Source of the DNA: Eubacteriales Family XIII. Incertae Sedis bacterium
GTDB lineage: Bacteria > Bacillota > Clostridia > Peptostreptococcales > Anaerovoracaceae
Assembly: GCA_031255695.1 (NCBI GenBank)
Contig: JAIRSA010000240.1
Coordinates: 1 to 13,918, forward strand
Length of the DNA: 13,918 nt
Reading direction: 5' to 3'
The translations under genes were made by a program, and so were the position numbers. Positions 7,701 through 13,918 of this stretch are shown here, piece by piece (within the stretch, counting starts at the first letter, position 1; every line of letters begins with the position of its first letter). The notes beneath the pieces were generated by a model that did not search any database, was not told the DNA's origin, and was given only the letters and a program-made list of their open reading frames with translations.

Positions 7701-8633
7701 AGGCTCAAGGGCCTCACGCTTTCGGATTCGCAGGCACTTGAACTGGGCAAGGACGCGAACGTGCTTGTGCTTGGGGGCGCCCAGGGCATAACACGCGAGC
7801 TGACGGCGGCCATGGCGGCCGAATACCCATGCAGGTACATCCTCGTCGGCAGGACGGCCGAGAACAAGGAGGATGCAGATAAATACGGCGAACTGAACTC
7901 TGTCGACGAGATAAGGAAACGCATCATAGACGAAGGCGAGATCAAGGAGCTGAAGGAGATCGAGGCGAAGGCAAAGCTGATCTTCAAGACGGTGCAGATC
8001 AGGAAGTCGGTCAGGATGATCGAGGCTGCCGGCGCGGAGGTGTCCTATGTCGCGGCGGATGTCAGGGACGAGGACGGTTTCCGCAAGCTTATCGCGGACC
8101 TGAAGGGGCAGTACGGCAAGATCGACGCCGTTGTCCACGCCGCAGGCATACTGGAGGACAAGCTGTTCCAGGACAAGTCGCTTGAGTCCTTCGAGCGCAC
8201 ATACCAGACCAAGGTCAACCCGATCCGCGTGATCGCGGAGGAACTCATCTCTGACCTGAAGCTGCTCGTGCTGTTCAGCAGCGTGACGGCCACATTCGGG
8301 AACCGGGGCCAGGGCGACTATGCCGCAGGCAACAACGTCCTGGATCAGGCTGCGCACGTGCTCAATGCCAATATGCCGGAAATGAAGGTGATAGCCTTCA
8401 ACTGGGGCCCATGGAAGGGGGCCGGCATGGTCTCGAAGGGCCTTGAGGCGGAGATGAAGAAAAAAGGCATGTACATGATCCAGATAGGGCCAGGCAGCCA
8501 AATGTATATAGAGAATCTGAAATACGGCGATGCGTCACAGGTGTTGGCCCTTGCAGGCAGCGGCGAAGGGGTCGAAGGTTTCCTCCTGAATGCCATGAAC
8601 TCCCGCGTCACGCCGAAGAGCCCTACTGCGTAA
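1728..8633 (+). CDS. Iterative type I PKS/FAS-like synthase: NMO/ER-KS-AT-ACP-psiKR-KR
   Basis: This 2301-aa megasynthase has, in order: two FMN-oxidoreductase TIM barrels of the nitronate monooxygenase/PfaD/FabK type; KS; AT; one ACP; a pseudo-KR; and KR. Barrel 1 (about 8-240) is degenerate, with KGSEGAGL at 125-132. Barrel 2 (about 285-580) has AQGPMA (308-313) and GRESGGHVGP (433-442) and probably acts as enoyl reductase. KS (about 660-1100) has Cys847 in DAACASS, His982 in EAHGTGT and His1022 in GHTKCAAG. AT (about 1205-1500) has GQGSQ (1214-1218), Ser1300 in GHSYGE, Arg1325 at the malonate-binding position and His1404, so malonyl-CoA is the likely extender. ACP (about 1680-1760) has Ser1723 in SIDSIK, close to PUFA-synthase carriers. 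The pseudo-KR is at about 1800-2000; KR has GGAQGI (2016-2021), Ser2185, Tyr2198 and Asn2202. There is no DH, which is supplied by the next gene 27 bp downstream. The start is uncertain: ATG 1728 has only a weak GAAGAA upstream; an in-frame TTG at 1677 would add 17 residues; a TAG at 1650 closes the frame. It is cytoplasmic, with no membrane segments. Confidence 0.9.
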   Translation: MTKNRKKEVVVLTPFEMPDVELALDTIRAGAFPVLHLGRDAAAAEQALSELSSRTASPFGVCISDKSMKGIKLPEQVARIVTPYGKGFKRGVTAKNKDVETLYQVYSISEAEAAIAEKVPAIVLKGSEGAGLVAEESSFVMFQKIIVECHKNKIDVYIQGGAGVHTSAAYLALGAKGVILDSQVALLPECRAPQEVKNTLVKLNGSEMLLVDGFRVLVRPNSPKLAEGIGFDGLRQYLGGLDLSQNFLPVGLDVTFSADFKEKYKNLNTLVFSIYEAAYSHLRQAKALGAIAPDNGMAGYLGTKYPVAQGPMARVSDVPEFAREVAKGGALPFVALSMMSGAAAEKLLSTTASKMGQRPWGVGILGFAYPQLVEEQTALILKAKPDAVLIAGGRPSQARPFEKEGIKVFLHAPATGLLDMFLKEDAKNFIFEGRESGGHVGPLPSTVLWEKQIARLLNEEDKASISVFFAGGIHDALSSAFVSIMAAPLAASSMNLGVIAGTAYLYTKEIVDTGAITKEYQRQVIEHNETMLLKTAYGQETRALKSPYTKFFNDEKARMLAEGMDPKEAWVKLEEINMGRLRIASKGIRRDGDKLVSVPEAEQIQGGLFMTGEVTAVIDKLTSVRKLHGAVTSAANELIGKLQSLPKPDFGMLKDYQPCDIAIVGMAGIFPDAPDIDEYWKNIIFNTDCVTEVPDSRWNKEIFFKQEGRDTDYTVSKWGAFLKPMDFDALEFGITPQSLASIEPVQLLSLLVAKRALEDAGYGDIAKVDLDDTSVIFGAQGAGELAGVYGSRAGLRSMLGELPESADAALQRLTEDSFPGVLSNVISGRITNRLNMGGRNYTVDAACASSLAAMDIAFHELHSMRSNMVVLGGADLHNSINDFLFFSSTFALSRKGYCSTFDSEADGITLGEGIGVVILKRLEDAERDGDKIYAVVKGIGGSSDGRNLGLTAPSKKGQIKALQRAYRSAGITPSEVGMIEAHGTGTVVGDRIELSALTDVFVESGALPGQTGLGSVKTQIGHTKCAAGIAGLIKAAMSVRYGVLPPTLHLNKPNSAYSPRNPFAFNAEKAGIWNSPKRIAGVSGFGFGGTNFHTILQNYEETVPGLPCMRAWPSELFVFRGDSLDEAKGIMGKVKELYAVNNTIKLRDVAYSLAGYSGKDIQIAMVAGGWEELTSKIDMVCGGGLDGSDAKKAEMSGVYFRKAVEGKVAFLFSGQGSQRVNMARDLFVIFPAMRKLVEKEPEYMDILFPLSVFSSEEKKAQRERITDTRNAQPLLGAVDLAIAEFLRSLDIVPDMAAGHSYGEIPALCFAGVFSPDYLLSLSRRRAEAILGAVGGDPGKMAAVTAAPEELASLLEGETEVWAVNYNSVKQTVVAGTSDAIGAFVKKAAEAKISCKELNVACAFHSPLIAKSKVLFADALRDVAFKKPSLQVWSNTTAAAYPASPESIKNRLADHLVNPVLFNRQIANMYEDGARVFIEAGPGNVLTGLVSGTLGHEEDVITIQTEKQGKDGLTFLLQALARYVSTGRSMNMEKLYEGRDVETVNIDAPEDYRKNSTVWYVDGKGAVPSNGKPPVGGAQTGTILSLRDLTSSQIKDSVDFTPEALMMAYLDNMNAMIQDQRDVMLGYLGQTEVVPRAQIQRAPVSRQPYAAGGQYQEADGVEVPVQVSEADAPEDEGGQIPNVFDLSKDELKDVILDVVSANTGYPIDMLGMDIDLEADLSIDSIKRLEIIGALQEKVKFSEGAIYSEESYSKMVEIKTLNGLVNWIADIGVKIKEGLEAGEAQEGASAPAAGGAAPAAVAAGPEDGGSEVTRVVFELEDFPLAKEAPAKIKGKRFALLNDEGGFAECLKALLDADGAQADLVGKDAADLTAYDGLIIVNAYSAPSRATVSDLFSLMKAADLSKLQWLQVFDDTAGALLTDGGAAGIRMLEGFSGLLKTIVQEYPEINSRTVTAFQKFEREPFARMALDELLAEDYFAEIFYQGDVRMRNYPRLKGLTLSDSQALELGKDANVLVLGGAQGITRELTAAMAAEYPCRYILVGRTAENKEDADKYGELNSVDEIRKRIIDEGEIKELKEIEAKAKLIFKTVQIRKSVRMIEAAGAEVSYVAADVRDEDGFRKLIADLKGQYGKIDAVVHAAGILEDKLFQDKSLESFERTYQTKVNPIRVIAEELISDLKLLVLFSSVTATFGNRGQGDYAAGNNVLDQAAHVLNANMPEMKVIAFNWGPWKGAGMVSKGLEAEMKKKGMYMIQIGPGSQMYIENLKYGDASQVLALAGSGEGVEGFLLNAMNSRVTPKSPTA
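6303..6320 (+). promoter_or_regulatory. Possible internal ribosome binding site in synthase 1
   Basis: GGGAGAAG (6303-6310) precedes in-frame ATGs at 6312 and 6318, the second at a usable distance, just after the AT domain. The codons around it (GTT TCT ACA GGG AGA AGT) are more AT-rich than the flanking coding sequence. Initiation at 6318 would yield a 771-aa ACP-psiKR-KR protein. The encoded residues resemble a normal post-AT linker, however, so this may be chance. Confidence 0.25.
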
Positions 8634-8660
8634 GCGCAAGCGGCATGGAGGTTATATAAA

Positions 8661-11600
8661 ATGCAACAGAAAGATATTGCGATAGTAGGGATGTCGATAT
8701 ACTGCCCTGCCGGCGACTCTCTGGACGAGTTCTGGCATAACCTGATCAACGGCATGGACGCCATCACCGATGCCCCGCACGAACTCATCGACAGTTATTA
8801 TTTCGGGCGTGAGGAGGGCGCGATCGACAGCTTCTACTGCAGCCGCGGCGGGTTCTGCAAACCCTACAAGGTCGACCCGCTGCGCTACGGCTTCGTGCCG
8901 ATCACCTTTGACGGCATGGAGACCGAGCAGGTATACGCCCTCGCCGGGGTGGAGCAGGCCCTCATAGACGCAGGGATCTTCGAAAAGGGGATATCCCTGA
9001 ACAACTGTTCGATAATAATAGGCAGGGGCAATTTTTCCGGCAACATAGCGCTGCGCGCGGCAGAGGTCATACGGACCGGGCACCAGCTGGATCAGTTGCT
9101 CAGGTACGCCTGCCCGGATATACCGGAAGACGAGATCACCCAGATCAAGAAAGAATACCAGAAGCAGTGCGGCCGTTTCCAGTCCGACACTGCCATAGGC
9201 ACCATGCCTAGCCTTGCCGCATCGCAGGTGGCCAACCGTTTTGACATGCATGGCCCCGCATATACAGTGGACGCGGCCTGCGCGAGCGGCATCGTCGCCA
9301 TCAACCATTCGATCGCCCTGCTTCAGAGCGGGCAATGCGATGTCACGGTGGCGGGCGGCATGCACCTTATCCATAACGCCATGTTCTGGGGCGCCTTCAA
9401 CATGATGGGCGCCGTGTCCCACAAACAGCAGATCTCCCCGTTCAGCGAAGATGCTGACGGGCTCCTCATAGGGCAGGGCGCGGGCTTTGTGGTGCTCAAG
9501 ACGCTTGACCGCGCGATTGAGGACGGCGACAAGATATACGCAGTGATCAAAGGCACCGCGATATCCAGCGATGGCAGGGGTTCCCACGTAATGGTCACAT
9601 CTGTCCATGGGCAGCTTAGGGTGCTCGATGAGGCGTGGAAGGCCTCCGGCCTGGATCCGTCGCGGATAGGCTACGTGGAGGCGCACGGCACCGGCACCAT
9701 CGTGGGCGACCGCACGGAGATCTCGACGATGACGCAGTTCTTCGGCGACGCATCCAAGGACAAAGCCTTCGTTGGGTCTGTAAAGTCCAATATAGGGCAC
9801 ACTATGCCGGCGGCCGGCATGATCGGCCTGATCAAGACGGCGCTGGCCCTTTACCACCGCAAGATACCGCCAACGCTCCACTGCGATAAGCCGCTGGCGG
9901 CCATGGAAGAGTCGCGCTTCAAGCCGCCGCAGCAGTTGGTGGAATGGGACAGCGATAAATACCCGCTCGTCGCCGGGGTGAACTCCTTCGGGTTCGGCGG
10001 CGTGAACTCGCATGCAGTGCTTACGGCCTACGAACAGCCAGTGGGCCGCAGCCCAAGGCCCTTTGCCTACCATGGGGAGGCTGCGGTCCTTTCGGCCAAA
10101 ACGAAAGAACAGCTCCTCGCCAAGCTGGATGACGGCGATTTTACGAATACCGGCGGCGATTGCCGCATGGTGATCTTCAACCCGACGCCGCAGCGCATCA
10201 AGCAGGCGAAGAATATCGTCAATAGCGGGGCGCCGTGGTACGGCAGGCTGGATATGTGGTTCTCCAGCGAGCCCCTGTTGTCGGGCGGGGGCAAGATCGC
10301 CTTCATGTATCCGGGCTTTGTGATGGATGCAGAATTTGAGACTGCCTCGCTTACAGACTATTTTGGCTTGGAGAAAGCCGAGTTCGAGGAAGGGAAGAAC
10401 TATGACGGTGTGCGCCCGTACTATGTCATGCTTGTGAGCAACATGGTCTTGAATGCCTTCGGCATCGAGCCGGATATGTATGCAGGGCACAGCATCGGCG
10501 AATGGCAGGCCACCAAGATCGCCGGAATGGTCGACGATGATCTGTCCCGCGTGGTATTTGAAGGCATAGGCGAGTACAGCAACACGAAGGGAAGGCCCTT
10601 GTACTATATTGCGGTCAGCAATACCGCATACAGCAAGATCGAGCAATGGTGCGCCGAGATAGACGGCCTTTACATGGCAAACGACAACTGCCCGGATCAA
10701 GTGGTCCTATGCGCGGATCAGCCCGCCAAGGATACCCTCATCGCGATACTGGAGGAAGACAAGATACACCATTATATGCTGCCGTTCATAGCCGGTTTCC
10801 ACACGCCGTACATGGAAGACTATGTCGGGATTTCCAATGAAGCGATCAAGGATCTGGCCATAAAGCCGCCGAAGAAGCCTGTGTGGCTCAGCACACTCAA
10901 AGCGCCCGTCTCCGACGATCAGGAAGAGTTCAAAACCGCGATGACGCGGCAGCTTGTGAAGCCTGTGTATTTCCGCGGCATGATAGAGCGTATGTATGAA
11001 GAGGCCGACGCGCGCGTCTTTATCCAGATCGGCCACGGCAACCTGGTCGGCTTTGTCGACAATATACTCAAAGGCAAAGAATACGCCTCCATGGCGACAT
11101 GCGCTACAAACCGCACGGGCGTCGATCAGTTCAGGCATCTGCTGGCCCTGCTGTATGTCTGCGGCAAGGACGACATAGACTATAAGTTCCTGGGCGTGAA
11201 GCCCCAGTACATGGTGGAGCACAGTGTGGTCCCCCTGGCGACTTCGCCGGGGATCGTCAAGGAATTCCCGCTGCTCAAGGAGGCGATAAAGAAGTACTAT
11301 AGGCCTGCAAGCGGTGGAGGTGCCGAAATGGCATCGCTGCTTGACTATGAGAATGCGGACAACCCGTTCATCCAGGCGGTGAACGAGAACATAATGGATG
11401 CTGTGAACGTGCAGCGCGAGCTTGTGGGCCTCTTCGGCGAGCTTAGGCCGGCGCCAGGCGCCGTGCCGGCCGGCGGGGCGGCCGCAGTGCGCGGCAGGAT
11501 CCCGGCGCGCCCATCAGCCCGCGTGGCGGCCGCGGCCGCAGGGGCTGCGCCCGCGCCGCAGCAGGCACAGGCGCCGGCAAAGGCACAAGCACCGGTACCG

Positions 11601-13115
11601 GCACAGGCGCGGCAGATGAAAGACGGCAAGAAGGGATATAAGTTCAATGATGTGATGCGCCTCAAATTCGACGATCACCCCTACCTGATAGATCACGCCA
11701 TAGTCAGGCAGCCGGCGGATTGGCCTATCCGGGGCGATCTGAACCCTGTCGTGCCGTTCACCCTCATGCTGGAACTGCTGGCAGAGCGGGCGCTCAGCCA
11801 TGCCGGCGGGCGCAAGCTCGTGAAGATCAGCTCGTCCATGGCGATGAAATGGATCACAGTGGAAAAGCCTTTCGAAGCCCAGATAACGGGAGAGTGGAAA
11901 TCTGACGACACGCTTGCGCTCGCTATCGTGGGCCATGCCAGCGCCAACTTCCATTTCGCGGACGAGTATCCTGAGCCGCCGAAGGAAAGCGATCTGGAAC
12001 TGGATATAGGCGAAATGATCATGGAGCCGCTTTCCAGTGATGAGGCCTACGACAAGTACGCCTTCCATGGCCCCTGCTACCACAGCGTGCAGGCTTACTC
12101 GAACATATCCGACCGCGGCATCTACGCGACTGCCGAAAAGCAGTCGGGCAGGGGTTCGCTGCTGGATTCCCTGGGGCAGATCATCGGGCTGTACCTGCAC
12201 GTGACGCAGGATTACAATACGATATCATTCCCCATACGTGTCAACAACATTAATTTCTACGATGACATATTCGACCAGAAGGGCGTGTTTGACGTCAAGG
12301 TGATCATAAGAAGCAGGACAGAATCCCTGGTCGTCGGCGACATGGTCATGTCACGCGGAGGCAGGGTCTGGATGAATACGGACGGCTGGATCAACCAGCG
12401 CTTCGAGAACAACCAGGCAATGTGGAATGCCATAATCAAGCCACAGTTCAATACGATCGCCAACATGGTGGCGCCGCATGTGTGCAGCTACTACGACGTA
12501 TACGAGAAGAATTATAGCTGGATCCTGCTGTACGGCAGATACTTGAACGGCCCGGAGAGGCGGCATTATGATAGCCTGATCGGGAAGCGGAACCGCCTGC
12601 CGTACCTCATAAGCAGGATTGCCATGAAAGACGCCGTGCGCACACATCTGAGGAGCGCGGAGGGGAGCTATCCATATCCGATCGAGATAGCTGTGGAGCA
12701 TGACGAAAACGGCAAGCCCTACCTGGGCGGAGAAGGCGAATTGGGCGAGCGGCTCAAAAATCTGCACGTATCGGTGGCGCACAAGGGTATGGAAGCCATA
12801 GCGATATCCATGGACAGGCCGGTCGGGATCGATCTGGAAGCGATAGAGACGCGTGACAGCAGCTTCATGGAGCTTGCGTTCACCGAGAAGGAGCGCGCCA
12901 TGCTGGCGGACATGGGCCCGGACAGGCTGGACGAATGGGCCACGCGTTTCTGGGTCGCCAAAGAGGCGTATTCCAAAATGCTGGGGACGGGGCTGCAAGG
13001 GAACCCGAAACGCTTTGAAATAGGGGCGGTAATGGATGAAGAGATCGTAATCGGCGATACAGCGATAAAGACAATTATATTTAAGGAAGGACTTGTGGCA
13101 GGATGGACAAAGTAA
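8661..13115 (+). CDS. Second synthase subunit: KS-AT-DH with C-terminal Sfp-type PPTase
   Basis: This 1484-aa partner supplies the dehydratase and the ACP-activating enzyme missing from protein 1. KS (about 1-460) has a complete triad: Cys207 (DAACASG), His342 (EAHGTGT) and His380 (GHTMPAAG), so it is not an inactive chain-length factor. The AT-like domain (about 540-830) has Ser611 in GHSIGEW and His714 in GFHTP. It reads YPGFVM where GQGSQ is expected and has Ile636 where malonyl ATs carry Arg. An Ala/Pro/Gln-rich linker spans about 925-985. DH (about 990-1250, double hotdog) has His1012, an HGP motif at 1136-1138 and Asp1169/Gln1173 in LLDSLGQ. The PPTase (about 1270-1484) has Asp1391 and Glu1393 in GIDLE and WVAKEAYSK (1431-1439), the Mg-binding and catalytic motifs of the Sfp group. 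GGAGG (8647-8651), 9 nt before the ATG, sets the start. The KS-AT-DH-PPTase order recalls the enediyne synthase C-terminus (ACP-KR-DH-PPTase). Domain calls are firm; the AT role is open. Confidence 0.92.
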   Translation: MQQKDIAIVGMSIYCPAGDSLDEFWHNLINGMDAITDAPHELIDSYYFGREEGAIDSFYCSRGGFCKPYKVDPLRYGFVPITFDGMETEQVYALAGVEQALIDAGIFEKGISLNNCSIIIGRGNFSGNIALRAAEVIRTGHQLDQLLRYACPDIPEDEITQIKKEYQKQCGRFQSDTAIGTMPSLAASQVANRFDMHGPAYTVDAACASGIVAINHSIALLQSGQCDVTVAGGMHLIHNAMFWGAFNMMGAVSHKQQISPFSEDADGLLIGQGAGFVVLKTLDRAIEDGDKIYAVIKGTAISSDGRGSHVMVTSVHGQLRVLDEAWKASGLDPSRIGYVEAHGTGTIVGDRTEISTMTQFFGDASKDKAFVGSVKSNIGHTMPAAGMIGLIKTALALYHRKIPPTLHCDKPLAAMEESRFKPPQQLVEWDSDKYPLVAGVNSFGFGGVNSHAVLTAYEQPVGRSPRPFAYHGEAAVLSAKTKEQLLAKLDDGDFTNTGGDCRMVIFNPTPQRIKQAKNIVNSGAPWYGRLDMWFSSEPLLSGGGKIAFMYPGFVMDAEFETASLTDYFGLEKAEFEEGKNYDGVRPYYVMLVSNMVLNAFGIEPDMYAGHSIGEWQATKIAGMVDDDLSRVVFEGIGEYSNTKGRPLYYIAVSNTAYSKIEQWCAEIDGLYMANDNCPDQVVLCADQPAKDTLIAILEEDKIHHYMLPFIAGFHTPYMEDYVGISNEAIKDLAIKPPKKPVWLSTLKAPVSDDQEEFKTAMTRQLVKPVYFRGMIERMYEEADARVFIQIGHGNLVGFVDNILKGKEYASMATCATNRTGVDQFRHLLALLYVCGKDDIDYKFLGVKPQYMVEHSVVPLATSPGIVKEFPLLKEAIKKYYRPASGGGAEMASLLDYENADNPFIQAVNENIMDAVNVQRELVGLFGELRPAPGAVPAGGAAAVRGRIPARPSARVAAAAAGAAPAPQQAQAPAKAQAPVPAQARQMKDGKKGYKFNDVMRLKFDDHPYLIDHAIVRQPADWPIRGDLNPVVPFTLMLELLAERALSHAGGRKLVKISSSMAMKWITVEKPFEAQITGEWKSDDTLALAIVGHASANFHFADEYPEPPKESDLELDIGEMIMEPLSSDEAYDKYAFHGPCYHSVQAYSNISDRGIYATAEKQSGRGSLLDSLGQIIGLYLHVTQDYNTISFPIRVNNINFYDDIFDQKGVFDVKVIIRSRTESLVVGDMVMSRGGRVWMNTDGWINQRFENNQAMWNAIIKPQFNTIANMVAPHVCSYYDVYEKNYSWILLYGRYLNGPERRHYDSLIGKRNRLPYLISRIAMKDAVRTHLRSAEGSYPYPIEIAVEHDENGKPYLGGEGELGERLKNLHVSVAHKGMEAIAISMDRPVGIDLEAIETRDSSFMELAFTEKERAMLADMGPDRLDEWATRFWVAKEAYSKMLGTGLQGNPKRFEIGAVMDEEIVIGDTAIKTIIFKEGLVAGWTK
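11316..11330 (+). promoter_or_regulatory. Strong internal ribosome binding site at the AT/DH junction of synthase 2
   Basis: GGAGG (11316-11320) stands 7 nt before an in-frame ATG (11328, Met890), exactly between the AT part and the Ala-rich linker leading to DH. It is made from the codons GGT GGA GGT, whereas GGC is clearly the usual glycine codon in this gene. Initiation here would give a separate 595-aa linker-DH-PPTase protein. It may be a working internal start or the trace of a former gene boundary. Confidence 0.45.
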
Positions 13116-13393
13116 ACTACAGTAAGGAACGGGATGAGATTTTGGTCGAACTTAAGCGGATGGTGTCTGAGACCATAGGCGAGGATATCGCGGAGATCAT
13201 AGGGATAACGGCAGAGAGCAAGTTTGTTGCGGATCTGGGCATGGACAGCATAAGCATGGTGACCTTCGCCGAAAAGGTGAGCAAAGCATACGGCACAGAC
13301 ACCGAACTGGCCGACTGGATTTACCGAAAGTCCGTGAAGCAGCTCTTAAAGCTGTCGTTAGGCGACCTGGCGGATTTCATATCCAGGCGCTGA
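13103..13393 (+). CDS. Discrete acyl carrier protein
   Basis: This 96-aa protein has the four-helix acyl carrier pattern, with the phosphopantetheine attachment Ser49 in LGMDSISMV. Its start overlaps the last 13 bases of the preceding synthase gene, which implies translational coupling. AGGAAGG (13083-13089) lies somewhat far upstream (13 nt). The PPTase fused to the preceding protein is the natural candidate to convert it to the holo form. It differs from the embedded carrier of protein 1 (SIDSIK), so the two probably have different jobs: holding starter units, receiving the finished chain from the atypical AT, or serving a later tailoring step. It is unlikely to be the housekeeping AcpP, which normally sits with other fab genes and carries a DSLD/DSLE-type motif. 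Confidence 0.9.
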   Translation: MDKVNYSKERDEILVELKRMVSETIGEDIAEIIGITAESKFVADLGMDSISMVTFAEKVSKAYGTDTELADWIYRKSVKQLLKLSLGDLADFISRR

Positions 13394-13411
13394 GGCGTTT
13401 GGCAGCTGCGT

Positions 13412-13442
13412 AAGGCAGCCGGCTTTTGCGGCTGGCTGCCTT
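13412..13442 (+). terminator. Strong hairpin ending the synthase operon
   Basis: Nineteen bases after the carrier protein stop codon, AAGGCAGCC (13412-13420) pairs perfectly with GGCTGCCTT (13434-13442). Three further pairs (GGC/GCT, one G-U) extend the stem to 12 bp around a 7-nt TTTTGCG loop. Position and stability fit a transcription terminator. The 3' tail (TTCGTCTGCC) is poor in T, so termination may be incomplete or factor-assisted. Confidence 0.6.
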
Positions 13443-13548
13443 CGTCTGCCATATGGCGCCGCATGCGGGTTCCGCATGGCCTCGCGTAGCTTCGAATGGC
13501 TTCGCGTGCGGCTGCGGCTTCTCGTACGGGCGCTGTAAAAAAATCTGC
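13443..13548. other. Spacer with small inverted and direct repeats
   Basis: No gene seen. CATGCGG (13462-13468) and CCGCATG (13472-13478) form a perfect 7-bp inverted repeat with a 3-nt loop. ATGGCyTCGCGT occurs twice with a 20-bp period (13476-13487 and 13496-13507). They lie just upstream of the rpsB promoter candidate; the role is unknown. Confidence 0.4.
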
Positions 13549-13577
13549 TTGCATTTCCGCAACGCTTATTGTATATT
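13549..13577 (+). promoter_or_regulatory. Probable rpsB promoter
   Basis: A weak -35 TTGCAT (13549-13554) with 17-bp spacing to -10 TATATT (13572-13577, one mismatch), in a sharply AT-rich patch that continues as ATATAA. It is the only convincing promoter between the operon hairpin and rpsB. The -35 is poor; an overlapping TATTAT (13574-13579) could serve instead. Confidence 0.5.
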
Positions 13578-13817
13578 ATATAAGGATGCGGTTTTTTTGC
13601 GCCCAAAATTGTTGTGCAGTGGGCACAGGGGAAACGGCACCCATGATATGGCTTGGCGCCTTCGCGCGGCGGAGGTGCATAATACTGTTCTCCGACTAAA
13701 AACGTGATATATTTGCGGCTGTCGGCAGACAAATACGCACACCGGATTGCGGCGGGCTGGTGCCTTTGTGGCTGCCTTACGAACTTTCCGGTGGAGGAAA
13801 AAAACCAGGAGGGAAAA
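13578..13817 (+). other. rpsB 5' leader
   Basis: About 235 nt separate the promoter candidate from rpsB without a believable gene. A T7 run (13592-13598) lies close to the presumed start of transcription. A small hairpin is possible at TGTGC-N5-GCACA (13613-13627). Leaders of ribosomal protein genes often carry autoregulatory RNA, but I recognise no known class here. Confidence 0.4.
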
Positions 13818-13918
13818 ATGTCGATTATTTCAATGAAACAGTTGCTGGAAGCGGGCGTGCATTTTGGGCATCAGACGAGGAGATGGAACCCAAAGATGGC
13901 GCCTTATATTTTTACCGA
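13818..13918 (+). CDS. rpsB: 30S ribosomal protein S2, N-terminus only
   Basis: The 33 visible residues begin MSIISMKQLLEAGVHFGHQ and continue with TRRWNPKMAPYIFT, the highly conserved start of bacterial ribosomal protein S2, a structural protein of the small ribosomal subunit. The gene runs off the right edge of the window. AGGAGGG (13807-13813) just before the ATG is a strong ribosome binding site. Its promoter lies after the operon hairpin, so it is probably an independent transcription unit, with tsf expected beyond the edge as in most bacteria. Identification is secure despite truncation. Confidence 0.97.
   Translation, partial: MSIISMKQLLEAGVHFGHQTRRWNPKMAPYIFT

Noticed and set aside
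13586..13699. 37-codon frame starting at ATG 13586 in the rpsB leader
   Set aside because: Its start would fall almost on the predicted transcription start with no ribosome binding site; the protein is unrecognisable.
269..13711. GTGATATA found at 269, 1100 and 13704, and ATGGCTTCGC at 255 and 13496, as possible island-flanking repeats
   Set aside because: Too short and positioned inconsistently relative to the operon boundaries to be attachment sites or target duplications.

Overview
The window looks like chromosomal DNA from a fairly G+C-rich anaerobic member of the Clostridia (Bacillota). It begins upstream of a YerC/YecD-type TrpR-like regulator, and it ends in the first 33 codons of rpsB (ribosomal protein S2), whose N-terminus reads as a clostridial S2. 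Consensus sigma-A promoters, GGAGG-type ribosome binding sites and heavy use of AGG (Arg) and ATA (Ile) codons fit this assignment. I cannot name the genus.

Between these two housekeeping-type anchors lies one operon of about 11.7 kb. Protein 1 (1728-8633, 2301 aa) reads as tandem FMN-oxidoreductase (nitronate monooxygenase/PfaD-like) barrels, KS, AT, ACP, pseudo-KR and KR. Protein 2 (8661-13115, 1484 aa) reads as KS, an atypical AT, DH and a C-terminal Sfp-type phosphopantetheinyl transferase. A discrete 96-aa acyl carrier protein (13103-13393) overlaps the end of protein 2. Together they carry every activity for iterative chain extension and full beta-carbon processing (KS, AT, ACP, KR, DH, ER), plus their own ACP-activating enzyme. 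No thioesterase or reductive-release domain is visible. The architecture belongs with the PUFA-synthase/enediyne-PKS/'secondary lipid' family of iterative type I synthases. The likely product is a specialised acyl chain or lipid; its structure cannot be read from the sequence.

Layout: 1-337, AT-rich upstream region with a strong promoter whose -10 box is the core of a perfect 19-bp palindrome; 338-646, yerC; 647-1727, a gene-free stretch of about 1.1 kb with a 38-bp C-rich tandem repeat (G-quadruplex potential on the minus strand), then AT-rich DNA with two promoter candidates and several inverted repeats; 1728-13393, the three-gene synthase operon; 13412-13442, a strong hairpin; 13549-13577, a probable rpsB promoter; 13818 to the end, rpsB (partial).

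Points most worth attention: the overall split architecture with PPTase and ER on separate chains; the second AT, which lacks both the malonyl-binding Arg and the GQGSQ motif and may therefore load or release acyl chains; a near-ideal in-frame ribosome binding site and ATG inside protein 2 at the AT/DH boundary; and the operator-like palindrome over the yerC promoter.
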